Source: Rhodococcus_G sp042754225 (lineage in GTDB: Bacteria; Actinomycetota; Actinomycetes; Mycobacteriales; Mycobacteriaceae). Taken from it: a stretch of DNA of 25,673 nt. The notes beneath the pieces were generated by a model, which was given only the letters and a program-made list of their open reading frames with translations, did no database searches and was not told the DNA's origin. The DNA is taken from the NCBI RefSeq assembly GCF_042754225.1, contig NZ_JBHZAH010000071.1, forward strand, positions 1 through 25,673. The letters run 5' to 3'. Below are positions 14,204-22,728 of the stretch, piece after piece. Both the position numbers and the translations under genes were made by a program. Position 1 is the stretch's first letter, and every line of letters begins with the position of its first letter.

Positions 14204-15484
14204 ATGACCGAACTGAACGTTCCGACGCTCGACCTGCCGAGCGGCTTCGACGTGACCGATCCGAAGCTGTACGGAGAGCGGGTTCCGCTCGCCGAGTTCG
14301 CGCAGCTGCGGCGTTGCGCACCGGTGTGGTGGAACGCGCAGGAGTCGGGAACCGGTGGCTTCCACGACGGTGGTGCGTGGGTGGTGTCCCGGCACGCCGA
14401 CGTGCGCGAGGTGTCGCGGCGGCCGGAAGACTTCTCCAACAACGTCAACGGATCGATACCCCGGCACCAGGACGACATCTCCGCCGAGGAACTCGAGGTG
14501 ACCAAGCACGTCCTCATCAACAAGGATGCCCCGGAGCACACTCAACTGCGGAAGCTGGTCTCGCGGCTGTTCACTCCGCGCGCCGTGGAGTCGATGCGCT
14601 CGACACTCGAGGAGCGGGCGGAGCGGATCGCGTGCGAGGCGGTGGCGAAGCCGAGTGGCGATTTCGTCACCGACGTGGCGAGCGAACTCCCGATGCAGGC
14701 GATCTCGGAGTTGCTCGGCGTTCCGCAGGACGCCCGCCGGCAGCTGTTCGACTGGTCGAACCAGATGACCGGGTACGACGACGAGTCGCTCGCGGGCGCG
14801 TCCCGGATGGCGTCGGCGCAGATCCTCGGCTACGCCTACCAGTTGGCCGAGGCAAGACGCGCGGAACCGACCGAGGACATCATCTCGCAGCTGGTGCACG
14901 CCGACGTGGACGGGGAGGCGCTCACCCCGGAACAGTTCGGATTCTTCGTCATCATGCTCGCGGTGGCGGGCAATGAAACCACCCGTAACGCAACGACGCT
15001 CGGGATGATTGCCTTCATGGAGAACCCGGACCAGTGGGAGCTCTACAAGCGGGACCGTCCGAAGACGGCCGCCGACGAGATCATCCGCTGGGCGTCGCCC
15101 TTGACGTCGATGCAGCGAACGGCGCTGGTGGACACCGAGATCGGGGGCTCTCCGATCAGGGCAGGGGAGCGAGTCGTGCTGCTGTACGGATCGGCGAACT
15201 TCGACGAGGAGGTGTTCGAGAACCCGAACGTCTTCGACATCACCCGGGACCCGAATCCGCATCTCGCGTTCGGCGGTACCGGACCGCACTACTGCATCGG
15301 TGCGAACCTGGCGCGCATGGAGATCGACCTGATCTTCAACAAGATCGCCGACCACATGCCGGACATCACCAAGCTCGGCGATCCGAGCCGGCTGCAATCC
15401 GGCTGGATCAACGGGATCAAGAGCTTCGAGGTCGACTACGGCACGGGTGAGTCCACCGGCGGCCACTGTCCCGTGGCGCACTGA
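14204..15484 (+). CDS. cyp125: Cytochrome P450, CYP125-like (steroid side-chain terminal hydroxylase)
   Basis: 426-aa P450 closely resembling M. tuberculosis CYP125 as I remember it: LPSGFDVTDPKLYGERVPLAEFAQLR, GGFHDGGAWVVSRHADVREVSR, the I-helix FFVIMLAVAGNETTRN, ExxR DEIIRWASPLTSMQRTAL, VVLLYGSANFDEEVFENP and the haem loop FGGTGPHYCIGANLARME (Cys about 364). It ends GGHCPVAH, as CYP125 does. GAAAGG precedes the ATG. CYP125 oxidises the C26/C27 methyl of cholesterol and cholest-4-en-3-one to alcohol, aldehyde and acid. Whether this is the main cyp125 or a specialised paralogue cannot be told here; its place next to cyp51 rather than in a KstR-type cluster suggests a paralogue. Confidence 0.9.
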   Translation: MTELNVPTLDLPSGFDVTDPKLYGERVPLAEFAQLRRCAPVWWNAQESGTGGFHDGGAWVVSRHADVREVSRRPEDFSNNVNGSIPRHQDDISAEELEVTKHVLINKDAPEHTQLRKLVSRLFTPRAVESMRSTLEERAERIACEAVAKPSGDFVTDVASELPMQAISELLGVPQDARRQLFDWSNQMTGYDDESLAGASRMASAQILGYAYQLAEARRAEPTEDIISQLVHADVDGEALTPEQFGFFVIMLAVAGNETTRNATTLGMIAFMENPDQWELYKRDRPKTAADEIIRWASPLTSMQRTALVDTEIGGSPIRAGERVVLLYGSANFDEEVFENPNVFDITRDPNPHLAFGGTGPHYCIGANLARMEIDLIFNKIADHMPDITKLGDPSRLQSGWINGIKSFEVDYGTGESTGGHCPVAH

Positions 15485-15518
15485 CGCGGCTCCGCGGTTC
15501 ACGGAGAGGGGAGGGCTC

Positions 15519-16286
15519 GTGGTGAACACGAAGTTGACCGGGCCGATGCGTGAGCTCGGCCAGTTCTACCGCATGGGTGCCGATGTGGCGGTCGGCCTGG
15601 TGCGCACGCGCTTTCAGCTACAGGAGTTCCTCGAGCAGAGCTGGATGATCGCGCGCGTGTCGATAGTCCCGACGGTGCTCGTGGCGGTGCCGTTCACCGT
15701 GCTGGTGAGCTTCACCCTCAACATCCTGCTGCGCGAGATCGGGGCGGCCGACCTGAGCGGCGCGGGCGCCGCGCTCGGCGCCGTCACCCAGGTCGGTCCG
15801 GTGGTCACGGTGCTCATCGTCGCCGGCGCCGGCGCCACCGCCATCGCGGCGGACCTCGGCTCGCGGACCATCCGCGAGGAGATCGACGCGATGGAGGTGC
15901 TCGGCATCGATCCGGTCAATCGGCTGGTGATTCCTCGGGTGGTCGCCTCGACGTTGGTGGCGCTGCTGCTCAACGGTCTGGTCTGCGTGATCGGCATCGC
16001 AGGTGGTTTCGTCTTCTCGGTCTTCCTCCAGGGTGTCAATCCCGGCGCGTTCGCGGACGGGATCACGCTGCTCACGGGGCTCCCCGAGGTCGCGCTCTCC
16101 ATGGTCAAGGCCGCCCTGTTCGGGCTGCTCGCCGGGTTGGTCGCGTGCTATCGCGGCCTGTCGGTGCGGGGCGGGCCGAAGGGCGTGGGCGAGGCGGTCA
16201 ACGAGACGGTGGTCTACGCGTTCATGGCGCTGTTCGTGGTCAACACCATCGTCACCGCGGTGGGCATCCGAATGACGGCGGGGTGA
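15519..16286 (+). CDS. yrbEA: YrbEA permease subunit of an Mce transporter
   Basis: 255-aa integral membrane protein of the MlaE/YrbE permease family. Hydrophobic segments: SIVPTVLVAVPFTVLVSFTLNI, VGPVVTVLIVAGAGATAIAA, VVASTLVALLLNGLVCVIGIAGGFVFSVFL, VKAALFGLLAGLVACYRG and VVYAFMALFVVNTIVTAVG. The cytoplasmic coupling loop is TIREEIDAMEVLGIDP (EExDA motif, expected contact with the MceG ATPase), and VRGGPKGVGEAVNETVVYA is conserved. The sequence reads most like YrbE4A of the cholesterol importer from memory. Two tandem GTG codons (15519 and 15522) follow a long GGAGAGGGGAGGG stretch; either could start. It begins 34 bp after the CYP125-like gene. No MceG ATPase gene is in the window. Confidence 0.93.
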   Translation: MVNTKLTGPMRELGQFYRMGADVAVGLVRTRFQLQEFLEQSWMIARVSIVPTVLVAVPFTVLVSFTLNILLREIGAADLSGAGAALGAVTQVGPVVTVLIVAGAGATAIAADLGSRTIREEIDAMEVLGIDPVNRLVIPRVVASTLVALLLNGLVCVIGIAGGFVFSVFLQGVNPGAFADGITLLTGLPEVALSMVKAALFGLLAGLVACYRGLSVRGGPKGVGEAVNETVVYAFMALFVVNTIVTAVGIRMTAG

Positions 16287-16290
16287 CGAG

Positions 16291-17142
16291 ATGGCGCTGG
16301 CAGTCATCGGCAAGTTCGGCCCCACGCGCGCACGCGGCGCGCGGGTCTCGCGGTCGGTCGACGACATCGGTCGTCAGGCCGTGTTCTTCACCCGCGCAAT
16401 CGCGCACATCCCGTGGGCGGTGCGCAAGCACCCGAAGGAGGTGCTGCGCCTGATCGCCGAGATCAGCATGGGCACGGGCGCGTTGGCGTTGATCGGCGGC
16501 ACCGTGGCGGTCGTCGGGTTCCTGACCCTCGCCTCCGGCGGCACCATCGCGATCCAGGGCTTCAGCTCGCTCGGCAACATCGGCGTGGAGGCGCTGACGG
16601 GGTTCTTCTCCGCGTTCATCAACGTGCGGATCGCGGCGCCGGTCATCGCGGGTATCGGTCTCTCCGCGACGATCGGCGCGGGCTCCACCGCGCAGATCGG
16701 GGCGATGCGGATCAGCGAGGAGATCGACGCGCTCGAGTCGATGGCGATCAGTTCCGTGCCGTACGTGGTGAGCACCCGCGTGGTGGCGGGCATGCTCTCG
16801 ATCCTGCCGCTGTACTCGCTCGCTCTCGTCGCCTCGTTCCTGGCGGGCCGGTTCACCACGGTGGTGATCTTCGGGCAGTCGTCGGGTCTGTACGACCACT
16901 ACTTCACGACCTTCCTCGATCCGATCGACGTGGCGTGGTCGTTCGTGCAGGTGCTGGTGATGGCGATGCTCGTGATGCTCATCCACACCTACTACGGCTA
17001 CAACGCAGCGGGCGGACCGTCCGGGGTGGGCACCGCGGTCGGTCGCGGGGTCCGGCTGTCGCTGATCTGTGTGGTGGCGGTGACCCTGCTCGTCTCGTTG
17101 GCGATCTACGGCGGTTCCGGCAACTTCAACCTGTCCGGCTAG
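16291..17142 (+). CDS. yrbEB: YrbEB permease subunit of an Mce transporter
   Basis: 283-aa partner of YrbEA. The N-terminal cytoplasmic segment (VDDIGRQAVFFTRAIAHIPWAVRKHPKEVLRLIAEISMG) is typical of YrbEB, followed by membrane segments around ALALIGGTVAVVGFLTLASG, APVIAGIGLSATIGAGSTAQIG, ILPLYSLALVASFLAGRF, VQVLVMAMLVMLIHTYYGY and LICVVAVTLLVSLAIYG. The coupling motif is ISEEIDALESMAI, and the ends GPSGVGTAVGRGVR and SGNFNLSG match YrbE4B from memory. It starts 4 bp after yrbEA. The YrbEA/EB dimer forms the inner-membrane channel through which Mce hexamers deliver lipid. Confidence 0.93.
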   Translation: MALAVIGKFGPTRARGARVSRSVDDIGRQAVFFTRAIAHIPWAVRKHPKEVLRLIAEISMGTGALALIGGTVAVVGFLTLASGGTIAIQGFSSLGNIGVEALTGFFSAFINVRIAAPVIAGIGLSATIGAGSTAQIGAMRISEEIDALESMAISSVPYVVSTRVVAGMLSILPLYSLALVASFLAGRFTTVVIFGQSSGLYDHYFTTFLDPIDVAWSFVQVLVMAMLVMLIHTYYGYNAAGGPSGVGTAVGRGVRLSLICVVAVTLLVSLAIYGGSGNFNLSG

Positions 17143-17149
17143 GGGGCAC

Positions 17150-18319
17150 GTGCACAAGTACGGATACAAGCTCGCCGCGCTGGCGCTGGTGGTCGCGGTC
17201 GCCGGTCTCGTCGGGCTCTCGGTGGCGCTGTTCGACCAGTCGTTCACCGACCGCGTTCCGATCACGGTGGTGGCGCAGCGCGCGGGACTGGTGATGGACC
17301 CCGGCGCGCGGGTCAAGATGGCGGGGGTGACGGTGGGCACCGTCGAGTCCATCACCTCGACCGACGACACCACCGCGCGACTGTCCCTGCTCGTCGATCC
17401 GGATGCGCTGGAGTCGATCCCGGCCAACGTCGACGTGCAGGTGACCTCGAACACCGCCTTCGGTGCGAAATTCGTCAGCATGTCGGCGCCCGCCGACCCG
17501 GCGACCGAACGGCTGTCACCGGGCGCGACGATCGACGCCTCACACGTGACGGTGGAGCTGAACACTGTGTTCGAGAAGCTCACAGCGGTGCTCCGCACGG
17601 TCGACCCCGGCAAGCTCGATTCCACCCTCGGTGCGATCTCGACCGCAGTGCAGGGGCGCGGGGACCGCCTCGGCGACGCACTGCGAAAGGCGGACGACTC
17701 CCTCGCCGAGTTCTCCACCGCGCACGGCGCACTCGACCGGGTGCTCACCACGTTGCCGCCGGTGACCGACACCTACTCCGCGCTGGCCCCGGACCTGATG
17801 GCGTCGCTCGGTTCGCTCACCACGACGGGCAACACCGTCGTCGATCAACGGACGAACATGGACCTGTTGCTGCTCAATGTGACCGGGCTGGCGAACACAG
17901 GGCGGGACGTCCTCGGCGCCAACGCCGACGGGCTCGCGAACGTCCTCGCGCTGCTGAAGCCGACGACCGCGCTGCTCGAGGAGTACTCGCCCGCCATCCC
18001 GTGCATGTTCCACGGGCTGCAGGAGAGCAAGAAGATCGGTGACGGTGCGTACAACGGGCAGCCCGGCATCAAGATGTCGATCGGACTGATCGCCGGCACC
18101 GAGCCGTACCGCTACCCGGACGACCTACCCAAGGTGGCCGCGACCGGCGGACCGCAGTGCATGGGGCTGCCGCTGCGCGACCCGAACGTCAACGCGCCCT
18201 TCCTGGTGACCGACATCGGCGTCAATCCCTTCGCCCCGGACCGGCAGCCGAACGGCGGACGGCCGATCGAGGGCGTGCCGAACCTGATGAGCTACCTGTT
18301 CGGGACGGCGGTGCGATGA
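17150..18319 (+). CDS. mceA: MceA, Mce-family lipid-transport protein
   Basis: 389-aa protein with one N-terminal membrane anchor (about 7-28), an MCE/MlaD domain starting at VPITVVAQRAGLVMDPGARVKMAGVTVGTVESI (about 35-115), then a long helical region (VELNTVFEKLTAVLRTVDPGKLDSTL to about 290) and a C-terminal domain with conserved Cys (AIPCMFHGL and GPQCMGLPL) that may pair outside the membrane. GTG 17150 lies 7 bp after yrbEB. In the family six different Mce proteins form a heterohexameric tube spanning the periplasm. The substrate class, sterol versus fatty acid, cannot be read from this protein alone. Confidence 0.93.
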   Translation: MHKYGYKLAALALVVAVAGLVGLSVALFDQSFTDRVPITVVAQRAGLVMDPGARVKMAGVTVGTVESITSTDDTTARLSLLVDPDALESIPANVDVQVTSNTAFGAKFVSMSAPADPATERLSPGATIDASHVTVELNTVFEKLTAVLRTVDPGKLDSTLGAISTAVQGRGDRLGDALRKADDSLAEFSTAHGALDRVLTTLPPVTDTYSALAPDLMASLGSLTTTGNTVVDQRTNMDLLLLNVTGLANTGRDVLGANADGLANVLALLKPTTALLEEYSPAIPCMFHGLQESKKIGDGAYNGQPGIKMSIGLIAGTEPYRYPDDLPKVAATGGPQCMGLPLRDPNVNAPFLVTDIGVNPFAPDRQPNGGRPIEGVPNLMSYLFGTAVR

Positions 18320-19332
18320 AGGGCTACACAGTCAAGTTCGGGATCTTCGTTCTTGTCATGCTGTTGGTCAACGCGGGCCTGATTCTCGTGTTCGGGCAGT
18401 TCCGTGGTGGCGGCGCGAGTACCTACTCGGCCGAGTTCGTCAACGTGTCCGGGCTGAAGGCGGGGGACAAGGTCCGCATCGCCGGCGTCCCGGTCGGGGC
18501 GGTCAGTTCCGTCGCGTTCGGCGACAACCACCGGGCGCAGGTGGAGTTCACCGTCGACTCCGGGGACACCGTGACGGTCGCGACCAGGGCCGCAGTCCGC
18601 TACCAGGACCTGGTGGGCAACAGGTACCTCGAGTTGCTCGACGGACCCCGCGACGCCGAGACGCCGGCCCTGAGTGGGACGATCCCGGTCGAACGCACGG
18701 CCCCCGCGCTCGACCTCGATGCCCTGCTCGGAGGGTTCCGGCCGCTGTTCCAGGCGCTGGACCCCGAGCAGGTCAACGCGCTGTCGATGTCGCTGCTCGA
18801 GGTGTTCCAGGGGCAGTCCGGCACCGTCGCGTCGGTGCTCGCGAACACCGGATCGATCACCAACACGCTGGCCGACCGCGACGAACTCATCGGCCGGGTG
18901 ATCGCCAACCTCGACGGGGTGCTCGGTGAATTGCGTGGTCGCGGTGGCCAATTCAGCGGCACCCTCGAGCATCTGCAGGAACTGGTCAGCGGGCTCGCGG
19001 GGGACCGGGAACTGATCGGCAACGCGGTGACGAGTGTGAACACGGCGACCGGCACGTTCGCAGACCTGCTGAGCGATCTCCGGCCGAACCTCGCCGGCAC
19101 CGTGAGCAAGGTCGACACCAGCCTGGACCCGTTGATCGAGCAGCAGGGCGAACTCGACCGGATATTCGCGTCGATGCCGTCGAACTACCGGCAGCTGATC
19201 CGGGTCGGTGCCTACGGGTCGTTCTTCAACTTCTACCTCTGCGGCATCGCGTTGAAAGTCGACGGTGCCGACGGCAAGCCGATGACGGTCGACCTGGCCG
19301 ACCAGAAGACCGGGAGGTGCGCGCCGCGATGA
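18316..19332 (+). CDS. mceB: MceB, Mce-family protein
   Basis: 338-aa protein with a membrane anchor (VKFGIFVLVMLLVNAGLILVF, about 6-26) and an MCE domain (STYSAEFVNVSGLKAGDKVRIAGVPVGAVSSV, about 36-115). A helical middle follows, and the C-terminal segment FFNFYLCGIALKV ... TGRCAPR carries two Cys as is usual for MceB. ATG overlaps the mceA stop (ATGA), and its own stop overlaps mceC (ATGA), enforcing near-equal synthesis of subunits. Confidence 0.92.
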   Translation: MKGYTVKFGIFVLVMLLVNAGLILVFGQFRGGGASTYSAEFVNVSGLKAGDKVRIAGVPVGAVSSVAFGDNHRAQVEFTVDSGDTVTVATRAAVRYQDLVGNRYLELLDGPRDAETPALSGTIPVERTAPALDLDALLGGFRPLFQALDPEQVNALSMSLLEVFQGQSGTVASVLANTGSITNTLADRDELIGRVIANLDGVLGELRGRGGQFSGTLEHLQELVSGLAGDRELIGNAVTSVNTATGTFADLLSDLRPNLAGTVSKVDTSLDPLIEQQGELDRIFASMPSNYRQLIRVGAYGSFFNFYLCGIALKVDGADGKPMTVDLADQKTGRCAPR

Positions 19333-20351
19333 GAAGCATGGTGGAAAGCCAGGCGGTACGGGTGGGTGTGGTCGGCCTCGCCGTCACGGCGGCGGTGGTG
19401 CTCGCTGCGCTGCAGTACCAGAAACTGCAGTTCGTGAAGTCCGGGGCGAGCTACAGTGCGGTGTTCGAGGACGCCAGCGGCCTGGCCCCCGGCGACGAGG
19501 TCAACTCCGCCGGGGTGAAGATCGGCACGGTCGAGACGATCGCCGTCGAGCGAGGTCACGCCCGGGTGGACTTCACCCTGGACGGTGCGGTCGGGATGGG
19601 TGAGAGCACCGCGGCGGCGATCACCACCATGTCGCTGCTCGGCAGGCGTGCCGTCACCCTCGACCTCGCGGGGGATGGCCTGATCCCGGTCGGCGGCCGG
19701 ATTCCGCTCGAGCGCACCAGGTCTGCGTACTCGCTGCCTGCGGTGCTCGGCGACCTGACCACCACCGTGCAGGACATCCACCTCGACCGGCTGTCGGCGT
19801 CGCTCGACGAGGTCGGCAAGGTGATGGCCGACAGCGCGCCGAGCCTGCGTCCCGCGCTCGACGGGGTGGCCCGGATCTCCGACAGCCTCACGCGACGGGA
19901 CGACACACTGCGGGCCCTGCTCGCCGATGCGAACAAGGTGGCGGGCGTGCTCGCCGAGCGCGGACCGCAGGTCAATTCGCTGCTCGTGGACGGCAATGCG
20001 CTGCTCGGTGAACTCGCTCGCCGACAGGGCGCGCTGTCGGAGGTGATCGCCAACGTCTCGGCGGTGTCCACCCAGCTGAGCGGACTGGTGCACGACAACG
20101 AGGCACAATTGACCCCGGCGCTCGACAAGCTCAACACCGTGGTCGGGATTCTCCAGAAGAACCGGGACAACCTGGCGCAGGGCATCGACGGGCTCGGCAC
20201 CTACGTCGGGACACTTGGCGACACGGTGGCCAGCGGGCCCTTCTACTACGCGTACGTGCAGAACCTGATGCCCGCGCAGTTCACCCAGCCACTGATCAAC
20301 GCGATGTTCGGGTTACCGCCCGCACCGCTGCCGATTCCGGAGGTCCGCTGA
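19329..20351 (+). CDS. mceC: MceC, Mce-family protein
   Basis: 340-aa protein from ATG 19329, which overlaps the mceB stop; a GTG 12 bases upstream is possible but less likely. Anchor: VRVGVVGLAVTAAVVLAALQY (about 10-30). MCE domain: GASYSAVFEDASGLAPGDEVNSAGVKIGTVETI (about 39-118), then heptad-rich helices (LDEVGKVMADSAPSLRPALDGVARI, LLGELARRQGALSEVIANVSAVSTQLSGLV). It ends in a Pro-rich tail (LPPAPLPIPEVR). The stop shares one base with mceD (TGATG). No Cys in the C-terminal part, unlike mceA, B, D and F. Confidence 0.92.
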   Translation: MRSMVESQAVRVGVVGLAVTAAVVLAALQYQKLQFVKSGASYSAVFEDASGLAPGDEVNSAGVKIGTVETIAVERGHARVDFTLDGAVGMGESTAAAITTMSLLGRRAVTLDLAGDGLIPVGGRIPLERTRSAYSLPAVLGDLTTTVQDIHLDRLSASLDEVGKVMADSAPSLRPALDGVARISDSLTRRDDTLRALLADANKVAGVLAERGPQVNSLLVDGNALLGELARRQGALSEVIANVSAVSTQLSGLVHDNEAQLTPALDKLNTVVGILQKNRDNLAQGIDGLGTYVGTLGDTVASGPFYYAYVQNLMPAQFTQPLINAMFGLPPAPLPIPEVR

Positions 20352-21607
20352 TGTCCGCCAGGCGCGCGATGGTGGTCGGCGGGATCGGTCTCGCCGTGGT
20401 GGCCGCGGTGATGGTGGCCGGATACGCTGCCGTGCAACATTTCCGGTACTACCAGGTGACCGCCTACTTCACGTCCACGACGGGACTCTACGTCGGCGAC
20501 GACGTACGGGTGGTGGGGGTCGACGTCGGCAAGGTGACCTCCGTCAGCCCGGAGGGAACCCGGATGCGGGTGCAACTGAAGCTGGCCCGCTCGGTGCCGG
20601 TCGCCGCCGACGCGAAGGCGGTGATCGTCGCGCAGTCGCTGGTCTCGGCGCGGTTCGTGCAACTGACTCCCGCCGTCACCGACGACGCCGCCCCCGCCCT
20701 CGGCGACGGCGCCGAGATCGGCCTCGACCGCACCGCGGTGCCGGTCGAGTGGGACCAGGTCAAGGAGCAGCTCGGTCGCGCCGCCGACGCGTTGGGGCCC
20801 AACGGGAACGATCGCGGCACCGCGGCGAACCTGCTCGACGCGGCGGGAACCGCGTTGCAGGGCAACGGGACCGCCCTCGGCAACAGCGTCACGGAGCTCT
20901 CGCGCGCGATGAGTACCCTCTCCGACAGCGGTGGCGACCTGTTCGGCACCATCCGCGGTCTGCAGGCCTTCACCACGGCGCTGGCCGCCAGCAACGAACA
21001 GATCGTCCAGTTCCAGGGCCGCCTCGCCACCGTGACGGGCGTACTGGCCGACAGCCGAACCCAGCTGGCACCCGCCCTCGCCGATCTGGACACCGCGATC
21101 GCCGACGTCCAGCGGTTCGTCGCGCAGAACCGTGCCGGACTGACCGAACAGGTGCAGAAGCTGGCGGACGTCTCGCAGGTGCTGGTGACCAAGAAGGACG
21201 GTCTGGAGAAGGTGCTGCACCTGGCACCGACCGCACTGTCGAACTACTACAACGTCTACCGGCCCGCGCAGGGCGCGATGGTCGGCGTCCCGGCCTTCCA
21301 GAACATGGGCAACCCGATCGACCTGATCTGCGGCGGCATCGCCGGCCTCGCGAACGAGACCTCGGCCAAGGGTGCGGAACTGTGCGCGCAGTACCTGGGT
21401 CCGCTGCTGAACACGGTCAAGGCCAACTACCCCGACCTCAGCATCAATCCGACGCGCGCACTCGGCGCCACGCCGGACCAGCTGGTGTACAGCGAGCCGC
21501 AGCTGAAGCCGGCCGCAGCCGTCTCGACACCCACGCTGACCATGCCGGCCGTCGCGGTGCCGCCGAACCTGGCCCAGCTGATGGCGCCCGGGAAGGCGAC
21601 TCGATGA
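20351..21607 (+). CDS. mceD: MceD, Mce-family protein
   Basis: 418-aa protein with an anchor (MVVGGIGLAVVAAVMVAGYAAV, about 7-28), an MCE domain (QVTAYFTSTTGLYVGDDVRVVGVDVGKVTSV, about 35-115) and a helical stalk rich in Ala/Thr/Gln. The C-terminal domain has the MceD pattern NMGNPIDLICGGIAGLANETSAKGAELCAQYLGPLL with two Cys, then a Pro/Ala-rich tail (TLTMPAVAVPPNLAQLM). The stop overlaps the lipoprotein gene (ATGA). Confidence 0.92.
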   Translation: MSARRAMVVGGIGLAVVAAVMVAGYAAVQHFRYYQVTAYFTSTTGLYVGDDVRVVGVDVGKVTSVSPEGTRMRVQLKLARSVPVAADAKAVIVAQSLVSARFVQLTPAVTDDAAPALGDGAEIGLDRTAVPVEWDQVKEQLGRAADALGPNGNDRGTAANLLDAAGTALQGNGTALGNSVTELSRAMSTLSDSGGDLFGTIRGLQAFTTALAASNEQIVQFQGRLATVTGVLADSRTQLAPALADLDTAIADVQRFVAQNRAGLTEQVQKLADVSQVLVTKKDGLEKVLHLAPTALSNYYNVYRPAQGAMVGVPAFQNMGNPIDLICGGIAGLANETSAKGAELCAQYLGPLLNTVKANYPDLSINPTRALGATPDQLVYSEPQLKPAAAVSTPTLTMPAVAVPPNLAQLMAPGKATR

Positions 21608-22728
21608 CGAAGCGCGCGTGGGGAATCGGTGGCGCCGGCCTGCTGGCGGCGGTGCTCGTGTCGGGCTGTCAGTGGAGCGGATTGAACTCGATGCCGCTGC
21701 CGGGTGCGGCCGGGCGCGGGCCGGGCAGCTTCTCGGTGGTGATCGAGATGCCCGATGTCACCTCGATCAGTCCGAACTCGCCCGTGCTCGTGGGCGACGT
21801 CACCGTCGGCAGCATCCGCGCCATCGAGACGGACAACTGGCATGCGAAAGTGACGGTGTCGCTGGACCAGTCGGTGCAACTTCCGGCGAACGCGACGGCC
21901 CGGATCGGGCAGACCAGTCTGCTCGGATCCAAGCACGTTGCCCTGGCGCCGCCGACCGGGGTGCCACCCGAGGGCAGGCTCGCCGACGGCTCGGTGATCC
22001 CGCTCGGCTCCGCGGGGGTGTACCCGACGACCGAAGAGGCGCTGACCGCGCTGTCGGTGGTCCTCAACGGTGGCGGGCTCGCACAGGTGCACAGCATCAC
22101 CACCGAACTGAACAGGGCGATGACCGGCAGGACCGATTCGGTGCGGGATCTGCTGTCGCAGATGGACTCGCTGTCCGTGACCCTGGACCGGCAGCGCGGG
22201 GCGATGGTGACCACGATGGCGAACCTCGACGGGTTCGCCGGAGAGATCAGCGCGCAGCGGGACGTGCTGGGCAGGGCGCTCGACACCCTGGACCCGGCGA
22301 TGGCCGTACTCGACGGTCAGCGAGCCGCGTTGACCACGGCCCTCGATTCGGTCGGCAAACTCGGGACTGTCGGAACCGACCTGGTGAACCGGACCAGGGA
22401 CGACCTGAAGGCGAACCTGGCCGCGCTGGAACCGACACTGCAGAGGGTCGTCGAGACGGGGCCGGACCTGATCAACAATCTCGGCAACCTCAGTACGTTC
22501 CCGTTCCCGCAGACCACCATCGACCAGGGCATGCGCGGTGACTACACGAATCTGTGGGCGCTGATCGACCTGACCACGCCGCGACTGCGGTCGGGTCTGG
22601 GGTTCGGAACACCCCTCGGGGCGCCGCAAACCCCACCTGCGGGCGGTCAACCGGTCAACCCGCTCACGGCGCCGCTGCAGGCGGCGGGGAGACCCGCGGC
22701 GCCGGCGAAGGAGGGCACCGGACGATGA
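21604..22728 (+). CDS. mceE: MceE, Mce-family lipoprotein (LprN/LprK type)
   Basis: 374-aa lipoprotein. The signal peptide WGIGGAGLLAAVLVSGC ends in the lipobox LVSGC with the lipidated Cys at about residue 22. The MCE domain follows (SFSVVIEMPDVTSISPNSPVLVGDVTVGSIRAI, about 42-120), then helices (LTALSVVLNGGGLAQVHSITTELNRAM, LSQMDSLSVTLDRQRGAMVTTMANLDG) and a Pro/Ala-rich tail. In Mce operons the fifth mce gene is normally the lipoprotein, as here. Both ends overlap neighbours by four bases (ATGA). Confidence 0.93.
   Translation: MTKRAWGIGGAGLLAAVLVSGCQWSGLNSMPLPGAAGRGPGSFSVVIEMPDVTSISPNSPVLVGDVTVGSIRAIETDNWHAKVTVSLDQSVQLPANATARIGQTSLLGSKHVALAPPTGVPPEGRLADGSVIPLGSAGVYPTTEEALTALSVVLNGGGLAQVHSITTELNRAMTGRTDSVRDLLSQMDSLSVTLDRQRGAMVTTMANLDGFAGEISAQRDVLGRALDTLDPAMAVLDGQRAALTTALDSVGKLGTVGTDLVNRTRDDLKANLAALEPTLQRVVETGPDLINNLGNLSTFPFPQTTIDQGMRGDYTNLWALIDLTTPRLRSGLGFGTPLGAPQTPPAGGQPVNPLTAPLQAAGRPAAPAKEGTGR

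Noticed and set aside
11191..14541. 1116-aa minus-strand open frame opposite the unknown protein, FadD-like ligase and CYP125-like genes
   Set aside because: Antisense shadow created by high GC third positions; the plus strand holds clear adenylation and P450 motifs in the same stretch.
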